The notes under the pieces are model-generated. The model was not told the DNA's origin. It searched no databases and was given only the letters and a program-made list of their open reading frames with translations. Made by a program: the position numbers and the translations under genes. Positions 22,107 through 30,466 of a stretch of DNA of 37,437 nucleotides are shown one piece after another (the first letter of the stretch is position 1; the number at the start of each line of letters is the position of its first letter). This stretch comes from CAZGOM01 sp964542875 (GTDB lineage: Bacteria; Planctomycetota; Phycisphaerae; Phycisphaerales; Phycisphaeraceae): contig CAZIWA010000050.1 in the NCBI GenBank assembly GCA_964542875.1, forward strand, positions 1 through 37,437, given 5' to 3'.

Positions 22107-23180
22107 ATGGCCGGAAAGAACCCCGCTTTTCAGTTCTACCCTGCTGATTGGCAAAAGGATACAGGCCTCTCCATCTGCTCACTCGCCGCAAAAGGACTTT
22201 GGATCGAAATGATGGCAATCATGCACCAATCTGACCCCTATGGACACTTAGCTGTCAATGGGCAACCGCTCACCACCCAAGAAATCGCCCGCGCTGTCCG
22301 CGCTGAAACCCCTGAAATTGAAAGCGGCTTGAAAGAGTTGGAGGGGAGGGGGGTTTTCAGTAGGACGGAGAGGGGGGTTATTTTCTGCCGCCGGATGGTG
22401 AAGGATGAGGCGGATCGACAGAAGCGTCGTGAGGGTGGCAAGCTCGGGGCAGAACATGGCGCCAAGGGTGCCGAGCATGGAATCAAGGGGGGAAGGCCCA
22501 AAAAAGAGGGATTTTCCTTCAATGGTCCAGAGAAGGAGAGGGGGGATTTAAGGGGGGATAAAAAACCCCCCTCAGAACCCCCCCCTTCATCTTCATCTTC
22601 ATCTTCATCTTCATCTTCATCTTCGGAATTAAAGAAAGACTTGCCGAACGCTGACGCGTCGGCGCCCGCCCTTCAATCAAAAACTCCCGCTTCGCGAAAG
22701 AGAAACCCTGTCTGGGATGCAATCGTAGCTGTGTGGGGCCTTGATGAATCCCGCATGTCCACATCCGAAAAGTCCCGTGTCGGCAAGTTGGTCCGGGATT
22801 TCAAGGTGAGGCTTGGGGATGCCGATCCCGCCGTTATAGGCAAGGTCCGCGCCGCGCTGGCCCAGAAGTGGGGGAAGGAGGTTGAAACCACGCCAGAGGC
22901 GACGGAGAAGCACTGGATGGACGGCCTACGCCTCCTCCAAGGCGTCCCCGGCGTTCCCGCCGCCCCAAGCACTACACCCACCACAGCTGCCGGCATGGGC
23001 ATACGCCAGGTCATAGACGCGATGGACAACTACGACGTTGTTATCCAGGGCCAGCGCATGAACCGCCCCAGCCTGAATCAATACGTAACGCGGGAAGGCT
23101 TCCAACTCACCCCCACATTCCTGCTCAAGCCGAGTGACTTTGGGCAAATTCAATTTGTCTCCAACAAAAGCAACCCATGA
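22107..23180 (+). CDS. Phage replication initiator / replisome organiser
   Basis: A 357-residue protein starting MAGKNPAFQFYPADWQKDTG. The start ATG at 22107-22109 was chosen because the frame upstream overlaps the preceding gene. PAFQFYPADWQKD followed by a helical region (LSICSLAAKGLWIEMMAIMH) is typical of DUF1376-like phage replication proteins with a winged helix. A poly-Ser linker (residues about 160-173) separates it from a C-terminal domain (VWDAIVAVWGLDESRM). It is directly followed by the DnaB-type helicase with an ATGA overlap, so it is probably the initiator or loader. The linker DNA holds G runs and a hexanucleotide repeat and may carry the origin. Confidence 0.72.
   Translation: MAGKNPAFQFYPADWQKDTGLSICSLAAKGLWIEMMAIMHQSDPYGHLAVNGQPLTTQEIARAVRAETPEIESGLKELEGRGVFSRTERGVIFCRRMVKDEADRQKRREGGKLGAEHGAKGAEHGIKGGRPKKEGFSFNGPEKERGDLRGDKKPPSEPPPSSSSSSSSSSSSSELKKDLPNADASAPALQSKTPASRKRNPVWDAIVAVWGLDESRMSTSEKSRVGKLVRDFKVRLGDADPAVIGKVRAALAQKWGKEVETTPEATEKHWMDGLRLLQGVPGVPAAPSTTPTTAAGMGIRQVIDAMDNYDVVIQGQRMNRPSLNQYVTREGFQLTPTFLLKPSDFGQIQFVSNKSNP
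22540..22583. other. G-run / C-run double hairpin inside the replication gene
   Basis: GGGGGG at 22540-22545 and 22552-22557 face CCCCCC at 22566-22571 and the C8 run at 22578-22585. The inner stem has the loop ATAAAAAA, and ATTTAA opposite TCAGAA makes an internal loop. The G runs could also form a quadruplex. It lies in the linker-coding part of the initiator gene, where lambda carries its origin. Confidence 0.55.
22586..22624 (+). repeat. TTCATC hexanucleotide repeat encoding poly-Ser
   Basis: Six perfect tandem TTCATC units from 22586 to 22621 plus a partial seventh. They encode a run of about 13 serines that links the two domains of the replication protein. Because the unit is six bases, gain or loss changes linker length without a frameshift. 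Confidence 0.85.
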
Positions 23181-24580
23181 TTAAACCCATCAAAATCCTC
23201 AGAACCTCCCTCCCAACCCTGTTTGAGAAGGCCCCCCCCGCGTCACCAGAGGCGGAAATCAACGTCATCGGCGGATTGATCCAGCGCCCCCAGCACATCA
23301 ACGAAATAAGCGAGGTGTTGGACGCCGAAGACTTTGAATCACTCGCCATCCAGAACATCTACCGCGTCATGATCCGGTTGCATGAAACCGGGCAACCCCT
23401 TGAGCCCAACGCAATCCTCACCCTCGTCAGGGCTGAGAATCCCATGGATGCAGAGAAGAGGGTGGATTCAGCCGGGGACCTGCTGGAAAAGTGCGTTCAA
23501 AGCTCGATGGCGGCCGAAACGGTGTATTACGCAAAGAAGGTGAAAGAGACGGCAGAACGCCGGCGGGCCATCGTGACATTGTGGGAAGGGCTACACGGCC
23601 TATATACCACAGACGCGGCCACCCCCATCATCACGGATTCCACCGTGTCTGAACTCATGGCCATCGCCGGGGAGAAGGCGGTCAAGATCCTGACCATTGC
23701 CGAGTTGCTGGGACCGGCCTATGACGAGATCAACGACCGCGCCGCCGCCGATGAAGATACCCCCATGGGACTCTCCACCGGCCTCCCTGACCTGGACAAC
23801 ATCCTCTCAGGGCTGGAAAACGGCACCCTCACCATTGTTGCCGCCCGTACCAGTGTGGGCAAAACGGCGATGACCCAGCAATGGGCCGAACACATCGCGG
23901 CCGGTCAAGCTGCGGTGGGGTGCGTATCCCTTGAAATGTCGGAGAAGCAGTTGGCCTACCGGCTTCTCGCTGCGCGATCGAGGGTCGGCAACCACTTACT
24001 CCGCCGGCCCAAGCGGATGAACGGCAATGACTGGATGGCTTTGAATGCCGCCATGGAGGCCCTGGAGAGTATCCGCCTTTTCACAGCCATTGCCCCGGGG
24101 TGCGAGTTGGGGAAGCTCGTGAGCATCAGCCGCCGCATGTACTCCCGCGGGGTCCGTTGCCTCATCATCGACCACTTAGGGCTCATGCAGGCGCCGCAGC
24201 GCCAGGGAAGCAACCGAAATGAAAGCCTGGGGGAGATCACCAGCGGGATAAAGCGGCTTGCCCTGGAGATGAACATTCCCGTGGTCTTGTTGTGCCAGCT
24301 CAACCGCATCGCCGCCACCGAGAAGCCCGCCATTCACCACCTGCGGGAATCGGGACGCATCGAGGAAGACGCCGACAACGTCGTACTCCTGCACCGTCCA
24401 GAGATGCGGGAGAACGATGAGAAGGGGTTGCGCGATAGCGAACCCGCCAAAGCCCTCATTGTGAAAAACCGCAACGGCCCGCTGGCTGAGGTCGACCTGC
24501 ATTACTTCCCCGCTCAAGTCCGTTTTGGATGCCCCATCAGGGCACCTTTCGCCGGTGCCTTTGGAAACCCCCAACCTTAA
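23177..24580 (+). CDS. dnaB: Replicative DNA helicase, DnaB family
   Basis: A 467-residue helicase. The N-terminal domain carries the family pattern SPEAEINVIGGLIQRPQHIN with DAEDFESLAIQNIYRVM. The RecA-like domain has Walker A ARTSVGKT at residues 223-230 (the common form is GRPSMGKT) and Walker B CLIIDHLGLMQ at 328-338, followed by the conserved SGRIEEDADNVVLLHRPE. It unwinds the phage fork as a hexamer on the lagging strand. It starts by ATGA overlap with the initiator gene. Length is close to the family norm. Confidence 0.94.
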   Translation: MIKPIKILRTSLPTLFEKAPPASPEAEINVIGGLIQRPQHINEISEVLDAEDFESLAIQNIYRVMIRLHETGQPLEPNAILTLVRAENPMDAEKRVDSAGDLLEKCVQSSMAAETVYYAKKVKETAERRRAIVTLWEGLHGLYTTDAATPIITDSTVSELMAIAGEKAVKILTIAELLGPAYDEINDRAAADEDTPMGLSTGLPDLDNILSGLENGTLTIVAARTSVGKTAMTQQWAEHIAAGQAAVGCVSLEMSEKQLAYRLLAARSRVGNHLLRRPKRMNGNDWMALNAAMEALESIRLFTAIAPGCELGKLVSISRRMYSRGVRCLIIDHLGLMQAPQRQGSNRNESLGEITSGIKRLALEMNIPVVLLCQLNRIAATEKPAIHHLRESGRIEEDADNVVLLHRPEMRENDEKGLRDSEPAKALIVKNRNGPLAEVDLHYFPAQVRFGCPIRAPFAGAFGNPQP

Positions 24581-24599
24581 ACCCCATTCGGAGAATCCC

Positions 24600-24905
24600 A
24601 TGTTGACGTTCCTAAAAACACTTATGAATCGCTGGCCCTTGCGATGGCCTCACCCGCGGCGACGCCCCGCAGCAGAGCATGAGCAAGCCCGGCGTGACTT
24701 TGAGGCCGGTTGGCATGCCGCCTGCGCCGCCACCCGGCGTACTGAATTGTTGATGTTGGGTGTGCCACTCCGAGAGCGGACCAGGGAAGAGATTCACCGT
24801 GATATAGCGCATCATGAAAGCGAGGCCTTAGCCAACGGCTTTGACCCCCTTGGGCGCCACATCAACATTCTTCCAACGATGCCCTACCTCACCCGCCGCA
24901 AGTAA
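24600..24905 (+). CDS. Unknown small protein downstream of helicase
   Basis: A 101-residue, Arg/His-rich protein starting MLTFLKTLMNRWPLRWPHPR. GGAG lies just before its ATG. The middle (EQARRDFEAGWHAACAATRR) is helical. No membrane segment or catalytic motif is seen. The downstream 104-bp gap holds nothing I recognise. Confidence 0.55.
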   Translation: MLTFLKTLMNRWPLRWPHPRRRPAAEHEQARRDFEAGWHAACAATRRTELLMLGVPLRERTREEIHRDIAHHESEALANGFDPLGRHINILPTMPYLTRRK

Positions 24906-25009
24906 CCCCCGGCATGGCTGGGTGAGATCCCCGGCCGCGCCCTTCATCAAACCAACCGCCGACGAAGCCAACAAATGGCTATCGGTATCGCCTTGCCATG
25001 AGGTAAACC

Positions 25010-25972
25010 ATGAAACGAATTCAGGAATTATATTTAAAGATTGGCGCAACTACATACGCCCTTCGTATTGGAAAGGTTAAAGGGGAGGATTTTTGGTATT
25101 CCGAGAGCAGTAGATGTATATACCTTGACAGAAAACTTGACTTAATGGGGAGGCTTACGAATCTAGGAAGGGCTGTGTGGGATATTTATGCATATACCCA
25201 TGGTGTACTTGCTACTCTTGGTGAGACAAGGTTGATTGACAAGGCTTACGGGCGAGAGGCGGCATTTAAGGATTATTATACAAATGAATTAGAAGCGCGC
25301 GCTTGTAGGGCGGATGACATAACTGCTGACATGTATTTGCAGTTGCAGAGCCAAGGGGGAGTGAGAGCGCTTGACGAATTAAAGGAATATAAACCAACAA
25401 GGCTGACAACCGCTTTCAATGATAATTCTCCATTGGTGTGCGGCTTTGTGGGTAACGGGAATAGCGAAGCCAAGTATATGCCGTTGTTTTGGCCTTCGAG
25501 GCCTAGTAGTGGGGTTTGGGGTTTTGATGCAAACGGAGTCAATTACGATATTGTTTTCACAAATAAAAAAATCAACCTTTATTGGTGGAATGATGATATT
25601 CGTTTGGCTGCGGGAATTACCTCTTTTGATGATCGTGAAATACTTGTGTATAGCAAATTAAAGAGGGGTCTTGAATTGTTTGGAACACTGGCTCATGAAT
25701 GCTATCACGCTTGGGAAGTCGAGAGATATAAAAACTCAACTCACAGCGAAGAGAAGCAATCAATTAGATTTGGCCTGTTCTTTTCACGCTTCATACGCTG
25801 GTTTGAAATGAATGGCGGGCAACGTGCCCTAGATAATCGCGTCTGTGATCCTGCTGGCTATGTCATTAGGTCTGTCGATGCGCTTATACCTGAATCAAAT
25901 CCCGCCCCAATACCTTTCTCCTCTCTCTTGAATCCCACCATAGAAAAACAAGTCCGCCGTAGCAAACACTAA
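25010..25972 (+). CDS. AT-rich HExxH protein with duplicated domain (acquired gene)
   Basis: A 320-residue protein whose codons are much more AT-rich than the neighbours, suggesting acquisition. HECYH at residues 229-233 (LAHECYHAWEVERY), with SEE at 246-248, is a zinc-protease motif. The N-terminus (LYLKIGATTYALRI) parallels the protein at 20436 (IYLHAGVYSYRLQI). The C-terminal half repeats the same layout (REILVYSKLKRG then HECYH then SEEKQSIR), matching IYISADL, HELSH and TEEDRALR there. The N-terminal copy has lost its HExxH (RAVWDIYAYTHG). This suggests a tandem duplication with one degenerate copy. A protease role is inferred. Confidence 0.65.
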   Translation: MKRIQELYLKIGATTYALRIGKVKGEDFWYSESSRCIYLDRKLDLMGRLTNLGRAVWDIYAYTHGVLATLGETRLIDKAYGREAAFKDYYTNELEARACRADDITADMYLQLQSQGGVRALDELKEYKPTRLTTAFNDNSPLVCGFVGNGNSEAKYMPLFWPSRPSSGVWGFDANGVNYDIVFTNKKINLYWWNDDIRLAAGITSFDDREILVYSKLKRGLELFGTLAHECYHAWEVERYKNSTHSEEKQSIRFGLFFSRFIRWFEMNGGQRALDNRVCDPAGYVIRSVDALIPESNPAPIPFSSLLNPTIEKQVRRSKH

Positions 25973-26005
25973 ACCGCCCAACCCCCTCTCAGGGAAAGGA
26001 ACCCC

Positions 26006-26542
26006 ATGGCCAAGTACAAGAAAAAGCCCTTCACCCCCATCACTGTCCAGATTCCCGCCGGTGCTGCCGTGTTCGCCGACAACCAGGACGGCGCTTTGTT
26101 CTACGGCAAGCTCGACAGCATTAACCCCAAATTCGCCAAGCTCAAGCATGACGATTTGACCCGCGATACAGGTCGTGAGGCTGCGCACGCCGGGAAATAC
26201 CTCACGTTCTCCCTCGATTGCGTGTTCGTCCGGTTGGACACGCTGGTGTATCCGGACGCCAAGCCGCTTGCTCCCCCGGCACCCCGCAGCGCCAGCGAGC
26301 GATTCGCCGACTACACGGATGACCTGCAGCGCGGCTTTGGAATTGTACGCCAGGCACTATCCCGCATTGAAGCCATTAAAGCCACGGGGCGATATGCGGG
26401 CAACTTGGGCAACGCCAAGGAATCTGCCAAGCAAGCTCTTGAAGACCTAAATAACACCGATGTCCAGGGGCATATTGAAGCCATCCTCACAAACGCTATG
26501 GCCGCTGGCCTGTTTGTCCCCGCCCATCACGCCAAAGCCTGA
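26006..26542 (+). CDS. Unknown protein
   Basis: A 178-residue protein (MAKYKKKPFTPITVQIPAG start) preceded by AAAGGAACC. The first half is strand-rich (TVQIPAGAAVFADN, YLTFSLDCVFVRLD), and the second half is helical (DDLQRGFGIVRQALSRIEAI). No family is recognised. It belongs to the plus-strand early cluster. Confidence 0.6.
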   Translation: MAKYKKKPFTPITVQIPAGAAVFADNQDGALFYGKLDSINPKFAKLKHDDLTRDTGREAAHAGKYLTFSLDCVFVRLDTLVYPDAKPLAPPAPRSASERFADYTDDLQRGFGIVRQALSRIEAIKATGRYAGNLGNAKESAKQALEDLNNTDVQGHIEAILTNAMAAGLFVPAHHAKA

Positions 26543-26611
26543 ACCCCCACCCCCGGCACGTCGCCGGGCTCTTGTCTGCATCCCCACCTTCAACCTCAAA
26601 GGAACCGACCC

Positions 26612-27841
26612 ATGGAAGACTTCACCCACCAGCCTCCCACCCCCGACACTGCCCAACGCATGGCCCGCGCACAGAAAGACGCCACCACCTGGGGCAAAAG
26701 TGACCGGGCCGCCATCGAAGCGAAAGCAGCGATGACACGCTTGTTCAACACCCTTGAAATGATGCGGCCCCACATGCCCCACGGGGAGGCCATGATTGAA
26801 GCCGACCGGGTAGCCAGCTTCATATTCTCCCTCCTCGATGTGGCCGACGCGACCGCCCGGGGTGTGGTGGGGGTCAAGCCCCACACCCTCGCCCCGTACG
26901 CCGGCGTCATAAATCCGATGATGGAGGTGGAGGCTTACCCGGGAGAGCTGGGTTCAAAGGCCATCATCCTTGCCGCCACCCATTGGGGGGCATTCGTCAA
27001 GACCGAAGACGGCGAAGTAATGGGGCTGGGGTGGGATGAAATCGGGATCAACGCGGCCGAACTACACAAGACTATGGAAGCGCCGGCGCCGGGATCCGCT
27101 GAGGCGGTGGTGAACCAAGCCGCAGACCTCGCCAATGACGCATCCTGCCACCTCTACAACGCCTTCAACGGGACGGAACCGGGCGAGGATACCCACTACT
27201 TCAACACCTCCCTGGAGAACGCTGAGGCGGATCTGAGGAAAGCGTTGGACCTGGTCCACAAGATGCAGGGGGCAGCGCCGGCGGTGAGCTCGGACGAAGT
27301 GGAGGGATTGCGGGCGGTGCGGGATGAGGTGATGCGGTGGAGCAAATCTGACGAGGATCCCCAGAAATGCCATAACGTGGATTTTGTGCGGGGCTTCAAT
27401 GCCGCCATGGACTATCTCCAGGTACGGTTTAAGGGGCATGGCGCCGTCATACCCAAGACCGACGCGCCGCCCGCCCGTATTCCTGAGCCGGGGTCGATGA
27501 AGCCCCAGCAAACGAGCGATCAATCCGCCTACGCCCCCAAACTCCTCCGCATCATCTTTGGCTACCTCCAACTGCGGAAGGATGTGCAGGAAATGATGAA
27601 CGAAGGCGAAGGCGCCATTGCTCCAGCGCATATCGCCCAATTTACTGGGGATCTACAACTACATCTGTTCGAGGGCCCGGCCTTCCTCGATATTGCCATT
27701 CTTACTCACTACGCCCATATCCATGGCTTCCTTTCAGGAACAGAGCCACTTCCAGCGATGGATGAGCGGCAGGAGTTGTGGGCCAGCGCTGTTGACTATA
27801 GCCGCGTAAGGGAGAAGGAGGATGGCGATGCAACCAAGTAA
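26612..27841 (+). CDS. Large helical protein of unknown function
   Basis: A 409-residue protein (MEDFTHQPPTPDTAQRMARA start) with a good AAAGGAACC ribosome-binding site. It is mostly helical and acidic, with no signal peptide or membrane segment. Short phrases such as NDASCHLYNAFNGTEPGED and RAVRDEVMRWSKSDED occur, and the N-terminal half resembles several early phage proteins in composition only. I recognise no domain. Confidence 0.65.
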   Translation: MEDFTHQPPTPDTAQRMARAQKDATTWGKSDRAAIEAKAAMTRLFNTLEMMRPHMPHGEAMIEADRVASFIFSLLDVADATARGVVGVKPHTLAPYAGVINPMMEVEAYPGELGSKAIILAATHWGAFVKTEDGEVMGLGWDEIGINAAELHKTMEAPAPGSAEAVVNQAADLANDASCHLYNAFNGTEPGEDTHYFNTSLENAEADLRKALDLVHKMQGAAPAVSSDEVEGLRAVRDEVMRWSKSDEDPQKCHNVDFVRGFNAAMDYLQVRFKGHGAVIPKTDAPPARIPEPGSMKPQQTSDQSAYAPKLLRIIFGYLQLRKDVQEMMNEGEGAIAPAHIAQFTGDLQLHLFEGPAFLDIAILTHYAHIHGFLSGTEPLPAMDERQELWASAVDYSRVREKEDGDATK

Positions 27842-28247
27842 ACAACGGCACTCCCCCGCCTTTACGCAGGGCATTGAATGGGAACGCGACGGCTGCATCT
27901 TAGAGTGCAACCCCTATCAGGATCGGTGGGACGTCGAGCGCCGGCGGGAGTGGGAGCGGGGGTTTAAGTTTGCCCGTGCGCGTCAGCCCGGCGCCGGGTG
28001 CCTCCTCGATGGCAAACCCACCGTCTACTCTGAAAGTCTGGCGGAATGGCTGATTCGGGAGGATATGGAGCGGCCTTTTGGGCGAGGGGCTTATTTCAGC
28101 CCTCCCCGATCTGATGAGTTTATGGCCAACCTGGTGGGGGGGCTTGAGTCACCCAGCCATCCCCGTCCTTACCTGCGGATTGGGCGATGGGATTCATTGA
28201 TTCCTGTTTTCGCTGCGCGAGAGGGGGATGGGCATGCCAAAGGGTAA
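27828..28247 (+). CDS. Unknown protein with RMF/CrpP-like motif
   Basis: A 139-residue protein starting MQPSKQRHSPAFTQG. The second ATG of a pair was chosen because AAGGAGG is correctly spaced from it. The phrase NPYQDRWDVERRREWERGF matches the NPY-x-W-x2-GF pattern seen in ribosome modulation factor and CrpP-like proteins carried by phages and plasmids. The rest is not alignable by eye. Function is unknown. Confidence 0.6.
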   Translation: MQPSKQRHSPAFTQGIEWERDGCILECNPYQDRWDVERRREWERGFKFARARQPGAGCLLDGKPTVYSESLAEWLIREDMERPFGRGAYFSPPRSDEFMANLVGGLESPSHPRPYLRIGRWDSLIPVFAAREGDGHAKG

Positions 28248-28611
28248 AAGGCTCATTCCCAAACCATCAGCCAAGGGCTTGCATCAACAGGCGATGGATT
28301 TGTGCGCAGAGGCCGACATAGCAAAGTTGAAAGGTGTTCTGCTGGAGGGAGAGATTCTGGCGCTTCGCTTTAAGGCTCTGGCCTTGGAATGCGCGGCCGC
28401 CGCGCTTTGCGCCCAAAAACGTCCGGTCTTCGATCAAGAAACCATGTTCATTTTATACAAAAGCACCAGTTATATCGCCATTGAGGTAAGGCTATTGAGT
28501 GTGGCGGAGTGCTATTACCACCTCGCCAAAGGGGTCGGAATTGCCGCCGAGCTAGAACTTGACGAGCTTAAAGACGCCATTGTCAAGGCTCAGGGGGAGG
28601 ACGGGCGATGA
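28234..28611 (+). CDS. Unknown small helical protein
   Basis: A 125-residue protein starting MPKGKRLIPKPSAKGLHQQA and overlapping the end of the previous gene, with GAGGGGG upstream. It is Ala/Leu-rich and helical (GEILALRFKALALECAAAAL) and carries several Cys and Tyr residues. No motif is recognised. An ATG 6 bases earlier is an alternative start. Confidence 0.55.
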   Translation: MPKGKRLIPKPSAKGLHQQAMDLCAEADIAKLKGVLLEGEILALRFKALALECAAAALCAQKRPVFDQETMFILYKSTSYIAIEVRLLSVAECYYHLAKGVGIAAELELDELKDAIVKAQGEDGR

Positions 28612-28913
28612 TGCGCACGGCTCTCCAATCAATCCGAATGGCAGTCATTGCGACCGGCGACTCTGCCCCAATCATTGTCACGGGTTTTCGTCAAACAGCT
28701 TCTTGGGAACTCAGTGCGGAAGCTCAGGTGATAGGCGACGTACTGGAAGTTTACGTTGATCCCACGCCGGCGCCCGACCTTGAGCTGGAGCCAGAGGCCG
28801 CCCCATGGACGGACTTCAACCCACATATCCCCATCAACTGGCGTCATCGCGTCCCCGTCCAGCCTCCCCGGCCCCGCGGCGTCCGCATGACGAGATCGGG
28901 GTTGAGGAGATGA
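28608..28913 (+). CDS. Unknown small protein
   Basis: A 101-residue protein (MMRTALQSIRMAVIATGDSA start) joined by ATGA overlap on both sides. The C-terminal third is Pro/Arg-rich. No signal or TM segment is clear. Function is unknown. Confidence 0.55.
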   Translation: MMRTALQSIRMAVIATGDSAPIIVTGFRQTASWELSAEAQVIGDVLEVYVDPTPAPDLELEPEAAPWTDFNPHIPINWRHRVPVQPPRPRGVRMTRSGLRR

Positions 28914-29218
28914 ACGAACCATCCTTCTTTTTTGGTGTCTTCATTGGCGCCGCCGTCACGCTGATTCTTACCACTGCAATACACCTCGCCCTCACCACCC
29001 GGGAGTATGCCCGGGTGCAACATGGGAGAGATACGGTTGAACTACGCTTCCGATGGAATGGAGTTGTTTGGTGGGGGGTGGCTTATATGGCATGGACCTA
29101 CACCATCGACCCAAAAACCGGGGAATGCTGGCGCCTAGGAGAGACGCGACCCACTCCATGGGTTGCCCTCACCCCCAGGCTCTCCTCCATCTACAAGGCC
29201 CCCGGGGTGGTTCCATGA
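28910..29218 (+). CDS. Small membrane protein
   Basis: A 102-residue protein starting MNEPSFFFGVFIGAAVTLIL at 28910, coupled to the previous gene by ATGA and with GAGGAG upstream. Residues 6-27 form one TM helix, and the rest (WNGVVWWGVAYMAWTYTIDP) is aromatic-rich and probably membrane-associated or exported. The longer open frame upstream covers the previous gene and is not a better start. Function is unknown. Confidence 0.55.
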   Translation: MNEPSFFFGVFIGAAVTLILTTAIHLALTTREYARVQHGRDTVELRFRWNGVVWWGVAYMAWTYTIDPKTGECWRLGETRPTPWVALTPRLSSIYKAPGVVP

Positions 29219-29628
29219 AGAACCCCGACACCCCCAGCCTCTTTGGATTCCTCGACCCGCCTCCACCTCCTGCAGCACCTGCACCCCCGCCCCGGGAGCC
29301 AGAGAAAAAGCAGGATAAAGCCAACCCCGACGACGGCCCACCCATCACCCTCCCCCGTGGGTCATACGTCGACCAGGTTTGGGAGGCGATGTTGGGCAGG
29401 GGGGCAGAAGGGGCCACGGTTGGGGAACTGGCGTACACCACCGGCTTTACCCCCTCTATGGTCAAGACCTGTATCCGATCCCTCCTCTTGGGGTGGCAAC
29501 GGATCGAAGCCCCGGCCGGGCTGGTGAGGGATGAAGGGGATGGGGAATTTCGCCAGGTCTACGTCTGCAAACGATTCATGAACCACGCGCCGGCCACAAC
29601 GCCAGGCGGAGAAAGGAAAGTCCGATGA
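29215..29628 (+). CDS. Winged-helix-like DNA-binding protein
   Basis: A 137-residue protein starting MKNPDTPSLFGFLDPPPPP at 29215 by ATGA overlap. A Pro-rich N-terminus is followed by a winged-helix pattern (YVDQVWEAMLGRGAEGATVG, ELAYTTGFTPSMVKTCIRSL), then a strand (RQVYVCKRF). Such small HTH proteins next to excisionases often regulate early genes. A regulator is inferred. Confidence 0.6.
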   Translation: MKNPDTPSLFGFLDPPPPPAAPAPPPREPEKKQDKANPDDGPPITLPRGSYVDQVWEAMLGRGAEGATVGELAYTTGFTPSMVKTCIRSLLLGWQRIEAPAGLVRDEGDGEFRQVYVCKRFMNHAPATTPGGERKVR

Positions 29629-29861
29629 GCACGGAAGCAACGGAAGCGTTGAAGCGTTTAGAGCCCATAGTCCGGATCCTCTTGACCGTTGATGAGGCGG
29701 CGGCGGCCCTTGGTATCAGCGAAAAGAGTTTGAGGGAGCGGAGTTTGTCGGGTGAAATCCCCTCATTCACCATCGGGGACCGGCGTTTGTACTCCGTCGA
29801 CGCCCTGCGTGAATGGGCGAGAGCCAAGGCCATGGAGGGATTGCGTAAGGAAAGGGCTTGA
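29625..29861 (+). CDS. xis: Excisionase (MerR-like HTH, HTH_17 type)
   Basis: Seventy-eight residues. LLTVDEAAAALGISEKSLRE, followed by RSLSGEIPSFTIGDRRLYS and VDALREWARAK, is the standard excisionase winged-HTH pattern (residues about 19-66). It is coupled to the previous gene by ATGA and lies two genes before the integrase. Excisionases bind the attachment arms and bias integrase towards excision. The stop codon lies within the -35 box of the following promoter. Confidence 0.85.
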   Translation: MSTEATEALKRLEPIVRILLTVDEAAAALGISEKSLRERSLSGEIPSFTIGDRRLYSVDALREWARAKAMEGLRKERA

Positions 29862-29886
29862 CAAGGGAACGTAATGGGTACATAAT
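29858..29886 (+). promoter_or_regulatory. Strong sigma70-like promoter before the integrase unit
   Basis: A perfect TTGACA (29858-29863), 17 bp, then CATAAT (29881-29886). The stop of the excisionase overlaps the -35. It would drive the 29930 gene and the integrase. Confidence 0.7.
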
Positions 29887-29893
29887 GGGTACA
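29872..29893. repeat. Two tandem 11-bp repeats TAATGGGTACA over the promoter
   Basis: TAATGGGTACA occurs exactly twice back to back (29872-29882 and 29883-29893). The first copy fills the promoter spacer and the second covers the -10 and start, so a bound protein would block transcription. The adjacent excisionase or HTH protein are candidate binders. Confidence 0.75.
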
Positions 29894-29929
29894 ACGATCG
29901 AAGCCCACCAACCAACAAAGGAACCGACC

Positions 29930-30385
29930 ATGAGCCCCACCCCCAAAGACTTTCAAGCCCCCGCAATCGTCGCCGCCGTCACTGCATACCGCATCGCCTT
30001 GGCCGATCAGAAGGCGATTGAGGCCCGGATGTGGCCGCAATACAACGCCGTCCTCGCCGCTGGCAATTTCATGGATGACATGGGCCATCGGGTGTTGGAC
30101 CACAAGCACATGTACCGCATCGAGGATGAAGCTGTCACCGCCTCAATCTTTGCGCAGTTTGACGAGATACGGAAGGCCAATGGGTATGACCTCGCCCCCG
30201 GTTACTGCCCGGCCCTGATCGCCCAAAGCAAGACCATGGAGGCCTTCAAGGTTATGGTGGAGACTTTGGAACCCCTGATCGGAATTTCCTATCGCGCCCT
30301 CATCTGTGCTGGTGAATCCTCCCGCACCAAGTATGTTTCCCTGGTGATGGGCGTGATGGACAAAGCCAACAAGAAAGCCGCCTGA
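29930..30385 (+). CDS. Unknown protein upstream of integrase
   Basis: A 151-residue protein starting MSPTPKDFQAPAIVAAVTAY at an ATG with AAAGGAACC upstream. An ATG at 29885 in the same frame is possible but would start before the expected transcript. It is helical, without membrane segments, and no family is recognised. Confidence 0.6.
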   Translation: MSPTPKDFQAPAIVAAVTAYRIALADQKAIEARMWPQYNAVLAAGNFMDDMGHRVLDHKHMYRIEDEAVTASIFAQFDEIRKANGYDLAPGYCPALIAQSKTMEAFKVMVETLEPLIGISYRALICAGESSRTKYVSLVMGVMDKANKKAA

Positions 30386-30403
30386 GCCCCGACCCGCGCC
30401 CCT

Positions 30404-30417
30404 GGGGGTTCGCCCCC
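30404..30417 (+). other. GC hairpin with TTCG loop
   Basis: GGGGG (30404-30408), loop TTCG, CCCCC (30413-30417), in the gap before the integrase. It has no T tract. It could be a weak terminator or a processing hairpin between the 29930 gene and the integrase. Confidence 0.4.
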
Positions 30418-30466
30418 GCGGGCCCGGGCCGGTTGTTTCGCCCGTCGACCACAAGGAATCCCAGCC

